Source: Siderastrea siderea
Taxonomy: Eukaryota > Cnidaria > Anthozoa > Scleractinia > Rhizangiidae
Direction: 5' to 3'
DNA: 64,000 nt
Assembly (NCBI GenBank): GCA_964030785.1
Contig: OZ034969.1
Location: 45,656,701-45,720,700 of the forward strand
Below are positions 26,301 to 41,300 of this stretch, in pieces. The notes beneath the pieces were generated by a model, which worked only from the letters and a program-made list of their open reading frames with translations, was not told the DNA's origin and made no database searches. Position 1 is the stretch's first letter; each line of letters opens with the position of its first letter. A program made the position numbers and the translations under genes.

Positions 26301-29300
26301 CCTGTATGTTTTCTTTGTCCTTGTCCCCAGTCAAATGGGAGGAATCCTCATCACTGGCTGAACTCTCATGTTTTTCATTTACATGTACCACCTGTACACA
26401 TCAATCATACAGTTTATAGTGATCATAATTACTCAGTTGTTTGTACCACAAAGAGATGGACAAGCAATTGGAGTAGCAGTGCTCCCAGCCATTTTATGTC
26501 GTCATAATTTTTATTAACCCTTTAAGGTTACTCCAGATCTTTGCGGGTGTCCTCCAGAAAAAAATTTGAATGTGCACCAATTTAAAGGAAAACACAGCAA
26601 ACTATATTTTGATGGAAAGGTTAATAAATGTAGATTTCAGAAAAAAATATGAATTGCTGGTTTCTTCAACTCCACAAAAGAAAATTGCAAACAACCCAAG
26701 AAAATGACCGTGTGTCATTCAATTGAATTAATAGGGTATAAAATCTACGCGCATTGGCAAAATAACTGCACAGTGTTAATCACAAAGAATCAATCATCAA
26801 ACGTATGTGAGCATTTTTCTATATTCTGACTGGTCATTTAATTAATCTGTAAAGTTCAACCAGCAAAGAATATGCAATGTGCATTACGTAGAGGACCGCC
26901 ACGGGTGTAATATTATAAATTTCACAAATCCCTGACATGCTTTGGTTTCACAACATCTAAGGAATGTTCAGGCCAAATTTCACAGAAATCTGCCAAATTT
27001 CAATACCTTATTAATTCATTTATCTGATGGAATGGTGCATGGTCATTTTTGCAGTTATTTTTGCAACTTTTGTTTGTGAAATTTCAAAAACCAGCAATTC
27101 ATATAATTTTTTTTCCAAAATCTACATTTACTAATAAACCTTTCCAACGATTTATAGTTTTCCGTGTTTTCCTTTAAAATGGCGCACATACGAATTTTTT
27201 CCCGGAGGACACAGGAGGACACTCGCAAAGGTCCGGAGTAACCTTAAACCCTAACAGTGACAAAAATGAAATTTCTCGTTACACCATCACTACTTGTTCA
27301 AACATTGAAGCGACAAGAATTACAGAAGTGATCACCAAAGATTGATAACTTGACAAATTCTCCTTACTAGTTCCATAAGAAATGTATATATGGAGAACAG
27401 TGAGGAGAATAATAATGCATTTTCATATCAGGGATTAAAGGGTTAATTGGATTACATGTAGATGTGGAGAACACTACTTTCACTTTTAAAAGCGTATGTG
27501 GAAACATTTTATTTAACTGTTCAGCCATTTACAGCCATGTATTAAGAACTTCAATCACCCCTTCAAACAAAAATGGAGTATGGAAACTGTTTTATGACGT
27601 TTTGTTATCCACTTCCCATGCATTTGTTTCCCGTTTATTTTGACCTTTTAATCAAATTAACATAATTATATTTATAATAAACAATTTGATAGATAGCTTA
27701 CAGTGCACCTTTTCCCATAAAAGGTCACAATAAATATAATTATATGCCTAGTAGAAATCTTAAACACCTCGCGTATGGCTGAGGTTATCAATGAGGAACA
27801 TCCATCAATTCAAAAAATTTACACGAAATTACACCAATGGCATACTGAAGAAAGCAGTGATAAAACAGTCAGTGCCCAAAGCACTTACAGTTGGTTAAAT
27901 GAAGATGAACTGATTTGTTCTCACCTTTTCAAGGTATTTATTTCTTGCCAGTAGGGTCACGGAGTCATTTCTAGAAAAACAAAAAGGACGATTATTTATC
28001 AAGCAAGTACAAGCAAGATCCCTCATTATTAAGACACATAGATCTGCACGTTAAGCTCGCCTACAACTGGTGAGCTTGGGAACTGGTGTCTCATAGGATA
28101 GGGGAGGTATCTATGGGAACCACCTACGCATGCAGCCACAACTGGCAAGGTCACACCAAGAGACCCAGTGAGAAAATAAACTTACTCAACACTTACATAC
28201 ATGGCACATAAAGTACCAAAAGGAAGCGTGGCATGGAAGCAAGAATTCGCAAAGATTCGCAACACTTGCAAGCTAGGAATGTGCAATCATTAACTGAAAT
28301 AAACTCCTACACAACCAAAATAAGGCACTTCCAGGGCTCTTGGGCTGCCCTGCAGATCATATACCACTACAAGAGAGACTGCTGGTCAACTGCAGTGGCT
28401 AACTTTGCTGAAATTCCATAAGCCACATTTAAAGCTGATCAACCAACCCCTTTTTTGGATGAACATGTGTAGGACAGCTCACCTTATGTCAGTACATGCA
28501 TTGTCTCTGGCTTAAGTTTCATTTTTTTTGTCTCTTTATTTTTTGACACTTTGTTCCATGACATACATGTAATGCAGAAGCGATGAGGTTTTCTGGAAAA
28601 GCGTGCTAACATGCACCTTTGTCATGCACGATGAACCAGTCATGCCAAAAAAATGTGACTTGGCTATTGAAGCTTTTAATATGTACTGCAGTATAATCCT
28701 AGGGTGACTGGAAACAGAGTATGATTTCTCTTTGCTTGGTCCAAAGCAAATAGAAACATTAAAGTACTCACTTGGCTTCTTGAACTCTAAAGATTTCTGT
28801 GGTAGCATATGGAGACACCTGAAAAAAGAACAAATCTAAGTTTCAAACATTTTACTTTCTTATTATTGTGAGCAATTTGCCCTAGGCATCTCATTTTAAC
28901 TTGGGAACCAATGTGTGGTTCCAGAAAATATCCACACCTACCTCATAAATGGATTTTTAGTTTGACCCCCCCCCCCCACCATCCATCCACTCCAGTTTAG
29001 CTTCTTACTTTCCTTTTAAAATTGTCACCCAGACATCTGTTTTAACTTTAGTACAAGGGACAAGTAACATTAGGCAACAAAGCAAACAACATCAAGCTGA
29101 GTAGTCACAAAAAGTCATCTTTTAAAAAAATTTTGTTATCAATTAATGCTGTAGTCAAAAATTGTTTTCACACAGTCACACACTTCATTACCCAGTTTCA
29201 AACTTTACGTCATGTAACAGTTTTAGAGTAGACGTGGGAGTTAGCTGGGGGGTGAGGGGGGGGGGGGAAGGCTGTAGGTTGTAGATCCTTAGGATATCTT

Positions 29301-32300
29301 GTTTAATCATTTCCTCAGGCCCTCAGTGTTGTCACACGCACACCCTGCTTTTCTGTTTCCAAACTACATTTTTTAAGAATGAGAAAGAAGCTAAACTGTG
29401 CAATACATTAAGCAGGCACTGAGTTAGAAATATGGCAACAATTGGTTCAGCTGGACAAAAACTTTGTTTATGTCTGCTGAAATCCCAGCTATGGCCGGCT
29501 GCAACTGGATGGCTGAAAGTGACTTAGCTGGATGTAATAAGTCCTTTCAAGAAAAGAAATACATATGTACAGACAGCTGTCAGGTGTGAACGTTTATTTG
29601 TAAACAACAAACCTCAAATAAGGTGTCAAAGTCTTGTATGAACTTGCAAACAATTGCATTAGTGTGCCCCTGCTCTCGCAGTCCTTCTACTCCATCTTTG
29701 CATCTACAGCAAAGCAATTCAACAGAATTCAATTTTGGTATCTCAAAGCCTGACATTTGTCATATAAGGAATATATTGTCTCAAATGTAAAGGCAACTTA
29801 CGCCTTACACCTTACACCTTACTACCATTACACCTACAATCCAGTCAAACCACAATCATGCAGACTTGTCTCTGTGGTCCCAATTTATTCAAGAACATTT
29901 ACGAGTGACTGTTGTAACATCTTTCAGCGGAAAAAGCATATTTACAGTACTAACTAATTTGCTAAAGCAGGCTTTGCTTTTCCCTTGCATGGGATAAACT
30001 TTATTGTCCAAGAAAACAATGTGACATGAGGCAGAGCAAAGCCTGGAAACCATCCACCTAAAATGTCTAATGGCGCTAATGGATCAAAGGTACCCATTTA
30101 TACACCTAGGTCAAGAGAGACAAAGTACATTGTAGGGTGGTGTTCCTTGTCTAATGCAGATAACAGCCCTTGAACCACCAAGCCTGCGATCTTAAAGAAA
30201 ATCCAGTGCACTATAACCTCTTCACCTCCAAACCTCTACATTTAATTCCTCTAAATGTATGTAACTATGTTGAATTGCATCATTAAAAAACTTCACTTTT
30301 TTGGTTTCATAATGATGCCCGCAATATGAACATGGTTTCCTGTGTCAACTTTCATTATAATCATGAAGCTATTGTTAGTAATCATGTGACACTTAAACCA
30401 CGTACATGTAGTTACATGTACATCTTACCTGAAGAAATTTGGACCAAATACTATAGCCAAAGCCATGGAGCTCATTTTGTTATTTTCTATAGGGAAAGGT
30501 AGAGAGAAAATAAACAGATAACTTCAGTTACTAATTAAAATATTGTAGCTATTTTCAGTAAATTAATAAATAATTATTAAAAATACACATAAATTATATT
30601 AAGTAATACATTACAAATATAAATTGGTATTGAAGAGAAAAACAACATGCTTGTTCCTAAGCATCCACTTTTCCAGATTGAGTTGAAATTTTGAGCAGCA
30701 AATTTGAATTGGAATCTACACGTAGAGCTGTTGTTTTCTGGGGATGGAGGAAAACTGCAACTTCCATCGAGAAAAACACTTGGAGAATTGCCAGGGGGGG
30801 GGGGGGTGCTTGGGTCAATTTTTGCTGGGTATGTGCCGCTGGCCTCTCCGAACCCCTACCCCATTACAGTCTATTCTGCAGCCAGTTATAGACCCCATGT
30901 TAGTCACTTTTGGGCAAATATACCCCAAATCCCTACTTGCCGGAATTTACTTACCCCTGAAATCCCGCAAATGTGTGACCCCATTATAGTAACTCTATTA
31001 GCTCCTAATGAAAATGCAACCTCATTATAGTCAATCCAGTCATGAAAATGCGACCCCATCCAGCGGCACATCCCCATTAGCCTATTACTAGGAAGTACAC
31101 CCCCCCCCCCCCGGGAGAATTGAGGAAAAGAACCAATGACAAAACTCAACCCATATGAACAATCGATGATGGTGATAAATAAGGAGAATCCAATCACCAA
31201 AGCAAGGACTCTGAGCTGCTCAGTTACCACAATTGTATATATGCTGGGAAGAAACAAAGCTTACATGTACCTTCATTCATTGATACCTTCACAAGAAATC
31301 TACACAGGTACTTGAGTGACTGATAATTAGATAATGGCAGTTTTTCAAGCAATGACTTTATCTCTGAAAGACCACCATTATCGCCTTTATGGGCTGAAAA
31401 GGGGGAACAAAAATCTGTTAGCAGAAAAGCATAACAAAGGAGCTGCATAAGGACTATGCAGCAATCCCAAAATGAGCTGGCAAGTGACAATTTGCAGTCT
31501 ATAGTTGATGACTAATAACCATTTACCTCACCCTGAATGATTGTTAACAGTCAAAAGGACATACCTTATTGGTACGTGTTTTTTGCGATTGTAAAAAAAT
31601 CGCAAAATTAATGACCCATGAATAAAAATCCTTGCCCTTTTTAACTACTTTTTGCCCTTTTTTCATATTTGCCTATTGAAATTGCAAAAATAAAACCCCG
31701 CAAATTACTGTCTCGCCAAAATCGCGAAATTAAGTACCCACGAAATTATATACCAATAAGGTAGTCCTTCCTGCCTACCACTCCTATTACATAATATTGT
31801 CTGTTGAGAGGACTACTGTGCATTCTCTACAAGACCAGCAAGTCTACCAGTAGTCTCCAAGACTACAATGTCAGCTCTCGATGTTGTGACATTTTATTTT
31901 ATGCCACAGCAATTCAAATTTCAAATTTGTTACTTCCAACAACGTACAGTTTAATCCTAGACTTTCTAAAAAGTCCTTCGCTTTTCAATTCTGGTTCTGG
32001 TATGCTCCCTTGCGCGGAGCGCTCGGTTTTTTGGGGTTTTTTTGCCCTTCTGAAATCAAGCTTCCGTAATAAAAATTGTGAGCTCAACTTGTGGGCAAGT
32101 CTAAGTTTAATCCCAATTCTGTCACTGCTACAGGGGATGGGGGCCGGGGGCATTTTTTTAATTACAACTTGCAAAGCAAAACTGATAAGAGCACTCCAAG
32201 ATAGATTTGAAAATACACATCACATAACACAATGTGTGAAACTGGTGCAACACGTTAGAAGCCATGTGAACCTTACAACCAGCTCAAATGTACATCTCCA

Positions 32301-35300
32301 CCCTACCCCTCCGATGATGGCATTTTTGTTCTACTCAACATATGAACCCACGTGACGTAAAGGAATATCTAAAAATAAATTGGATGGTGAACTAAATGAT
32401 TTTCACAAAAGTGTCACAATCACAATGATGCTCTTGTTGGGTATTAAGTAAATGCACAACTAAAATAATTACGTCAACAATATTCATACCTTGATTAATT
32501 TTTATGAAGTCTGCTGTCAGATACAGAGGGATGAGGGGTTCAGGTAGTTCTCTCTATATTGTGAATAATAATATACATATTGAATATCAACCCCTTGGAA
32601 AATTTTGCTCAGAAGGTTTAAAATGCCTTTTATGATCAAGCCCAAAGTCTTGCTTAAATAGGTATTGACTTTCAGGCAAGTAGACTGCAAAACTAACAGC
32701 TCATCAGTTATAAACACGCCAACTCTCCTTACTGATTTCACTAATTTGCTATAGTTTTAGTTGGCAGAGTTTGTTTATACATCAAGATAACTTATTGATG
32801 AACTGTATGCCCTGAACTGTAAACAAACTGATCTCTGTTAATTGAAAATCAAATTCATAAACATAGGAACACTCCCTTACTGGGTTTTGAAGGTTGTTTA
32901 CCTCAAAATCAATCACCATAAGCACCAACAGATAAGCCATACCCAAGTGGAGGGACTCATTTTTTCAAAAAAGTTTTTTTGTCTTGGAAGAATTAATCTT
33001 AAGGAAATCTCGAGAAGGGCCAATTTCACCCATCCTTTGCTGAAAGTTACAAAGTAATAAAAACTTGCATGACATTAACAATTACAGAATCTGCTCGAGA
33101 AAATGACAGATCTTTGTCCACCTGGTGTTACAAGTGGGGTTTTGGGGGGATTGTTCCAAGGCAACAAACATGACAACTTTTACAATCAAAAAGAAAGGTT
33201 TCATAACCATGCACGTGATCAAACAGAACATTTGACTGGACTTGTCTTTGCTTACGATAATTTTCACAACTGCACCCAAACGTTCTTTCAGATAGATACA
33301 TATGACCTACCACAGATCTGGAATGAATGTTTCAGGTAAGCTTAGATATTGGTTTTTACTGCTGTAACTCTACTTACCAAGAAAAGTTTTAGTAGGCCTG
33401 CTACAGCCATTACATCTCCAACTTGTTCCAAGTCAGCTTCACCATCTGGTGGAAAGAGAACAGCCTGTTCTTAATCTTCTGCTTTTATCTTGAGTTTTAA
33501 AAGTGTACTAAACAGACTCCACACTAATGAAAAAAATGTAATTCAAAGCTTACATGTATAAAAGCTTGTTGATAAATAAATTTAATTAGTAAGTGTTTGT
33601 TTGGTGAGAATCTCACATCACCTTTATCAAATGTTGCCTTCAAAGATTCAACCACTTTGTGGTTACCACTTATGCGGAAGATTCCTTCATGGCTCAAACC
33701 TGGAGACAAAAAATAAATGCTAAATAAATGCTGATTTCAAGACTAAAGTGTACCTCCACAAATATTGCATAGCTGCCCTTCTTTAATAAGTGTTTACTAT
33801 GGAATGCAGTGTTGTCCACATGAATCCCAGACAACTTCTCCCTGTGCCTTAATACACACCTACTGACATTTGACCCACAGTTCACAGGTTCACAGTTCAA
33901 ATGTTTTGGCTTGTTTAAGTTTCCTTGGGGCCAATTTAGATGGTATGACTTTAGCTTACATGTATGACTGACCCATGCAACTTTTGAAGTGTGCGCTGTT
34001 CACATCATTGAAAATATTGTAAAAAACTTGCACCATTTCTCACTGCCTGATGCTAGGACTGTTGTAAGGCTTGAAAACATTTTTCAAAATCCTATGACAT
34101 TGTTTATGTCATGCACGACAATTGTGGGCAAGTTGTAGCTTTGATTTACATGAAACATTCTTTGTGAGTGAGAGTTACAATTGTAAAGCCAAATTGCCAA
34201 AATAGAAACTTCTGCATTGCCAATAAAATATATAAGGTGCCCATAACACACAGGTACAGCTGTGCTCTTACAACAGTGATCTACAAACTTAATCACCAAA
34301 TAAATATACTAGGTTTCTACTAACTTAAAATTTGTGCAAAAGGTAAGAAAGTTGTCCAAAAAGGCTTAAGTGTTGAACGAGTAACGAAAGCAAGGGTTAC
34401 CTAATCTTGTTTTATAAACACTGCTAAATTTAAGCAGAATTAATTAAAAATGGCAACCTCCAGTATGACACCAACCATGTTTTTCAAGGTACTCCACAAT
34501 GCTTGTGATGATTGGCGGTACTTCACATCCTTCAGACTTTCTCAGTAATTCGTCAATAGAAACTCCAAATGTCTTGTTGGCTACCACCATCACACCTGAA
34601 AAAAGAAAAGGAATACAAATTATAACATGTTAACTGATATCCACAGTACAATTTACAGCCACACTAACTCGCTGTAAAATCAGGTGTTGTTAAGGATAGT
34701 GCCACCTTTTGTTACTGCGCACATGTTCTGCGCATTTCAGGTCTCATCCAAGATATTCAAGTTTCTTAAGGAATTTGCCTATCAATACAAAGGTTTTTTT
34801 TGCATGGTTTATTACTATGTGGAAAAAGTAGATCTTGGCAAGGGTATCAGGATCCAGAAAGAAAATTGGGGTAACCATGCTTTTTTCAGATATAACGGAG
34901 CTTACATTTGGAAAGAAATTACCATACATTCTTTGCATTTTAAAGCTCTTTTAGAATATTAATATGGTTGCCTAGTTATCTCTGAAAAATGCATGGTTAC
35001 CCACAATTTTCCTTTACGATCAATAACCCTTGCTACAATCTGTTTGGTCATAACCTTCACAAAAATTCCTCAGTATTGGGAGGCACCGTCCTTCACACAT
35101 GAAGCTACAGCACCTGACTGTATACTCCAAGGAAGGGAGAGCCCGGGGGATCTTGAATCCTACCCTTAACCCTTTAAGCCCTGATATAAACATGCATATT
35201 CTCATTACTGATCTCCATACATTTCTTATGGAACTAGTTAGGAGAATTTGTCTAAATATCAAGACATCTTATCCTCAATGATCACTTCCTTTATTCTCAC

Positions 35301-38300
35301 CACTTGAATGCTCAAACAAGCAGTGATCATGTAAAGAGAAATTTCATTTTCATCAGGGCTTAGGGCTTAAAGGGTTAAAAGAGAAGGGGAGGTAGGAGTG
35401 AAGCCAAACTGAAACTAAACCCAATAATGAAACTAAAATGAAATGAAACTCAAAGTGAAACTAAACCTAATAAACTAAACCCCCCAAAACTGTGCTGTCA
35501 TTCACATCCAAAAGATACATGTATACTTCTTCACAGTAAACTTTCCCCAACCCCACCCCCCCCCTCCCCCCCCCCCCCCCATGCTGAAAAAATATATAAG
35601 AAGGCATGTCTTTCAGCACACATGGCTGGTGAAATGTTTGTGAATGGACCACAAAAGTAATGGTCCAGTGACCAGCTCTTAATGAGAAACATGCTGTTGA
35701 CAATGTCATAACCAAGGAAATGTGCTACTAGTCTCCTGTTTATTGCCTCTTGTGATTGGTTTTAAAGGAAAATATCCTCTTTTTATAAGGAAGTAAGTCC
35801 TCATCAAGTGCTGCATCACTGACATCATTATGTTGCTCATGGCAACAGAAACAAGAGGTCAGGGTGAACATAACACACACACCATTCTAAATCAGTTTTG
35901 GATTTCAGAGGCTTGTGACTTCAACACACACTAAGGATAAACAAAGGATTTCTTCCAGGACTTTTTGCCTTACCATGAAACCTGGCATGCTTTATATAAA
36001 CAGAATGATTATGCCAAACAATGGTGGATATTGTTTGCAGAACAAGGTATAATATTGTATTCATTAATGATGAATATTACCAGTACTCTGTTTCAAGTAA
36101 TATTGTTAATTTTAAACTTTTTCTAATAAAAGATATACTGCTGCAGTGACAAGACTGGCTTTCACCTTTAAAGGCAAATTCCAGTAAATTTACTGATTCA
36201 CCTTTAAATATAAGACCACCAGGAAAATGACTTCCTCAAATTCTTTACATTTTCATTTTTAAAGACAGAAAAATAACTATTACAAGTTTTTTTTTAGTTT
36301 GCTACTAATCATTCATTACATAGTAGTTTAATGCTGTCTTTATTTATTTAATTCTACTGCCTCAAAATGGCCCCAAATCAAAAGAAACAGAGAATAGCTT
36401 ACAATGAAGATGACCCTTCTATGGAGCAGCAACAAATTAAATGCTTAGCTTGACCTTGTTGCTTAGGCCATTAAAAATTATTTTTTGAGATTGATGGAAG
36501 TCTAAAACACCATTCAGGAAAGTAATGCAGAATATGTAACCCAATACAGCAAGAAAACAATAATAAGATAAATTTTCTTTGCTCACAGCTTTCTTAGAAA
36601 TTATGGTTTGTACTGGTACATGTACAGTGTAGATAACAGAACATGAATAGGAGGCAGAAGCAGTCTCCTAATGCCTGCTAGGTGCCCTGGTCATGAGGGT
36701 CCAGTGTAAAGTACAGTAGGCAACAAAAACAAACAAACAAAACGCTGCAAGTGCATGTAGCAAAATCATCAGCTGCCAGCATATTTTGAGAAGGCTAAGC
36801 ATGTGGTAATAATTTACATCTAGTGAGCCAGTGAAAAAGCCAATATTGAAAAATGCTTGTAGGAAGAAATAAACTCTCATCTGCAGCCAATATAAGATAA
36901 CCACTGAACTGAAATGATGCATCACTGGAAGAGAATTTGAAAGTGCCTGTTGGTATGTCATGCACAGTCATAAGCTTAATAGAATGGTATTTAGAAGTTA
37001 TTAAAAATGTACCCTTAGGCTAATGTGTTATCCCACGAGAAGACATAATTTATCTGACATGTCTATCTTCACAGATCCCAAATACACAAACTCTGCAAAC
37101 AATTAGCCATTAATTGACTCATCATTTCACCTTTGATTCCCAACACTGATATTGGTATTGGGAGATCAATACAACTGTGGCATCAGGGAAAATTTTGACG
37201 GGGTGAAACCAAAAGTATTTAATCTTACAACAAGACTTGAGACAATAGACATTCCATACATACTTCCCACCATTATCACATTTAACAGTCAGTTTATTGT
37301 AATGAAGCTAAATATATAAGGAATAAATACATGTACATGTTAGGTAATGAAAACCTTACCACCACTCAGGTTTCTTCTCTTTACAAGAGGAGAACTGATT
37401 TTCTTTTTCATTTTTGCCATTCTTGATTCTGACGTCTGAGGCACAGGCAACTGATCGGAACCCTGGTGATATTATTTTCAATATTTATTGTTACTATAAT
37501 TATAAAACAAAAATTAATATATAGTTCAACCTTACTGCAATAAAAAGAAAATAAGTAAATTTTTTGTCATTGATGTGTCAAAATTAGATATAGCACTGTA
37601 CTACTTTCTACTTGGGATACTGAAACTTGCTGATGTAAATAACGATAAACTAACCATAACCATTTTGGAACAATAATTAAAAGATCCATTTTAACTTTAC
37701 CTTTTGTGTACTGCACATGTACATTTTCTTACAACAAAGACACACTCCTTGATTTTGTTTTAACACATGAAATAACAAACTTTGGAAACCCAAAGAAGCA
37801 CGGAAAAATATTAACTTGTGCCAGATATTATTGTAAATAACTCTACATGTTGTATTATCCCATAGCCTGCATGCAGAGCACTGTGGAACTATGAAGCTCA
37901 AAATCATGACGAGTTGTCCTTTTGCCGTGGAGCACTTATCACAAATGTCAGCAAGGAGGATGGAGGATGGTAAGGGTGTAAATATGTGTAGACAAAATTA
38001 ATTCATACTACAAAAATTTCACCCCATCCATTTGCAGCAAACAAGGAACCATGCAAGGGCAATTCCAGTTAAAACCTTGCAGCCACTTAAGCTATATTTA
38101 CACGGGACTGGACCGGAACCGTTCCGAACCAAACCTGACCAGATCAGCTTATGTTTACATAGGACCATTTGGAACCGATCCAATTGTTCACACTGGACTC
38201 TTCTGGAACTGGTCCAGAACAGATCCAAACAGAACCAAAACTGGGCCTCCAAAACAGCAGGTCCAGCTTTGGATCCGTTTGGATTGTGTTCCCGACCAGT

Positions 38301-41300
38301 TCCAGAACAGTCCCATGTGAACAGAAGGCCTATCTGGTCTGATTTTCAGACCAGATCCATGGATTCGTTTAGAACCAGACCCCTGTAAACATACATGCAG
38401 CCTTGAACAAGTTTGGTGCAATTTGGTATCTCTGTGCTAATTCAGGTGGACTGGTGATTGTGGTGGCCAGAAACAGAAGTTTTTCCCAGCAAATTACTGT
38501 GAGGAGATTAACTATGTTGCTGAGGAAGAGGCCAGGAACAACAAATTCCAACAACAGAATGGCTTTGATGACATGTCAGAGGTAAGACATTTTGTGTGAT
38601 TCTGAGAGGAATGATTCCTCAACCTCGAATGTAACGGCCCCAGAATAGGACAGAATGTACCACAACTAATGGTCTGGTATTGTAATGTCTACACACCAAA
38701 GAAAAATCTGCCTGAACAAACTTTGGACATTGCCCCTAAGTTTTTAACTGCCTTTAATTGCACTATACATGTATGTGTGCCAATTTTTTCTACCGGTCAC
38801 GCTAAAACGCAGACTGCAGACCATGCAGACCACACAGACTACACAGACTGGTAATTTTTTTCGAGTAAAACTTAATCTGTTTTACTTTTTAGGACTTTTT
38901 ACTTTTATTCGTGTTAAGATGCCCAGCAGCGTGGCACCAGGTTCTCAAAAAATAAATGACAGCAGTAAAAAATTCTCTAAAAATTTCGACCAAAAGACAA
39001 TTCACAGTGGGTCTTCACACCTACTGGGAGTATTTTATATTTGTTTGGTAGGCAATTCAAAAGTGCATTTTGGTTTTGCAGTTTACGAAATTTCCGAGCT
39101 TGAGCATACCATGAACTTACAATGTTACTGTGGCCACCCAACAAACTTCTCCACAAGTTTGCCAATCAGGGAGTGTGAAATTTGCATGACGTGCACGTCT
39201 CCTTACAAAGGTTTTGACATTTTTAACCCCTTGTCACACAAACCGTACAGTACAGGTCAATTTGCGTACTTAGTGGAGCTGAAGTTCTCTTCCTTTCCCA
39301 GTTCTCTTCCTTTTCTCCTGCAAACTTCACAGATCACCACTTTGCTTACTATTTGACATTAGAAAAGAATATAGGAGCCTTGGAAAGGAAGATGAACCAT
39401 GCACTGCCTTTGCGAACATTGTGAAATCTTTCCAGTATTAGATGTTGTGACGAAACTCTCACCGATAAATTCATCCACTATTTTGCCATTGTGTAAAAAA
39501 TCTATTCGCTTTTTCATTCACCAATAAAAATCTGTTTGCATTCGCAGTAATTTTTTCTCAGTAAATTGAATGCAAGCTTTACGTAGGAGATAGCAACTGA
39601 GCAATTCCGATTGAATTTAAACCGATACAAGCAAAATGTTTAGACGATGTTGACATCAACTTGATTATTTTTGTCTATTTTCTGGTAACGACACCAACCA
39701 GAAATAGCGTTCTTTTCTGTACAAAATTACAAATCCATATCACTTCCGTCAGTCATTGAGAATGGAGGAAAAACTACAGCTACAACAGTGGAAATGCACA
39801 TATAAATTTGAGGAGACCCTCGCAAGAAATTGCACATCTTCTTTACATTGTTTTGAATTCTCCAAGCGAGCAGACCCTAAGAAATTGATTATACATTTTT
39901 TCCAGAACCATACCTGGCTTGGCATGTATAGGCATCTACCTACAGGCATAGCAAAAAGTAAAAAGTACAGCAAACATACCTTCAGCAAACCAAGGCAAAA
40001 GAAACTGAAAAATATACATTAAAAAAATTCCCAGTCTGCGTGGTCTGCACAGTCTGGATGGTCTGCACAGTCTGCAGTCTGCATTTTAACATGACCGATT
40101 TTGTACTATCACTCGTACTTGAAACTGACCTTGAAGAGTTCAAAGTGTTTGTTACTTTGTGACTCCCTCATGAAGAGCATAATTATTAATAATTATTTGT
40201 TCCCTATGATTGCTACATGAATCTATCACGATGTTTCGAGTTTGCCTTTTCGCTGTTCTGCCTGCTCCCACCAAGGATGGTGCAAAAGAGATTTAAAGGC
40301 ATGTGCTTATTAAGTGCTATCTCAAACGATTATCTGCTTCCTTGTGATCACATTTCTTCACAGACATGTGTTCGATTCTTTTGACAGTCAACTAACAGAG
40401 TTAAAGTTTCAAAACTATCCAACAACTTTTATTTCAAGGGAGTCAGGCTAAGATCTTTTTCCACTAAGCCCTTTAACTGCAAAAAAGCCCAGAGTTTCCA
40501 AAAGGGTACATTAATGGCAATGAAAAGAACATTCCTCAAAATATTTACTTTCACAATGCATACCACAAAGCAGGAGTTTCATTTTGCAGTTTGCAGGGGT
40601 TTCAATAAAATTTGATGTAGGCAGCTCGTCTGAATAGAGTAACCGACTGTTTCAACTAGGGGTTTGAAACAATCTTCCTTTAATTACTTTAATTTAGGGC
40701 AAAAAGTAGCCGACTTTTCTGAGCGAAATAGCCGACGCTTTTCGTCGGCCGTCGGTGCTTACTGAAAGCACTGAGTTTGGTGATTTTTCCTACTTTATGG
40801 GAATAAGTGTTTTTCTGATCACGATGACTGACATTGTCTGCTTGGAACTAATTTTTGTGATTTTTGATTCAAGCACTGGAAAATTAAAAATTAATGAGAC
40901 GAAACATAATCTTGTCAACTTTTTAACTGCTTGTTGGGTTGTGCTTATGCTGAAATGATGCTCAAAAGAGACTGGCTGCTGAAGTCATCATAGCTATGCT
41001 ACACCATAAGTACCTTAACAGCAATAAAGTTTTGTCTGTATTTTGTTGGGCATATTGTTTATCATTGACAAGCAATGTTCAAAGTCAAAATTTAGTCCAG
41101 TATCCTTCAACTAACGCAAGTTTGCAACTCGATAATTTGACTGACGGGAGTAAATTTTTCGTTGAAAATAATACTTAGCAAGTGTTTTGTTCTGCAGAAC
41201 TTTTTTTGAGGATCGGGGGCAGTCTGAGCATTGTTCCAACATGCAAATAGTTCAGACGTGACAAAAAGTAAACAACCAACCAACTACACCAACACCCAAT

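Larger units (their letters stand above)
34596..37359 (-). other. FAM13 intron 2
   Basis: 2.8 kb. Holds the TTAA-flanked repeat at 35170-35374 and the poly-C tract at 35552-35580. A 92-codon plus-strand frame at 34684-34962 shows no domain. 35.7-37.3 kb is AT-rich and nothing was recognised there. Confidence 0.6.

Noticed and set aside
31804..32355. 183-codon open frame on the plus strand
   Set aside because: Antisense within a FAM13 RhoGAP intron, no recognisable domain, low-complexity composition and no splice or promoter context; treated as chance.
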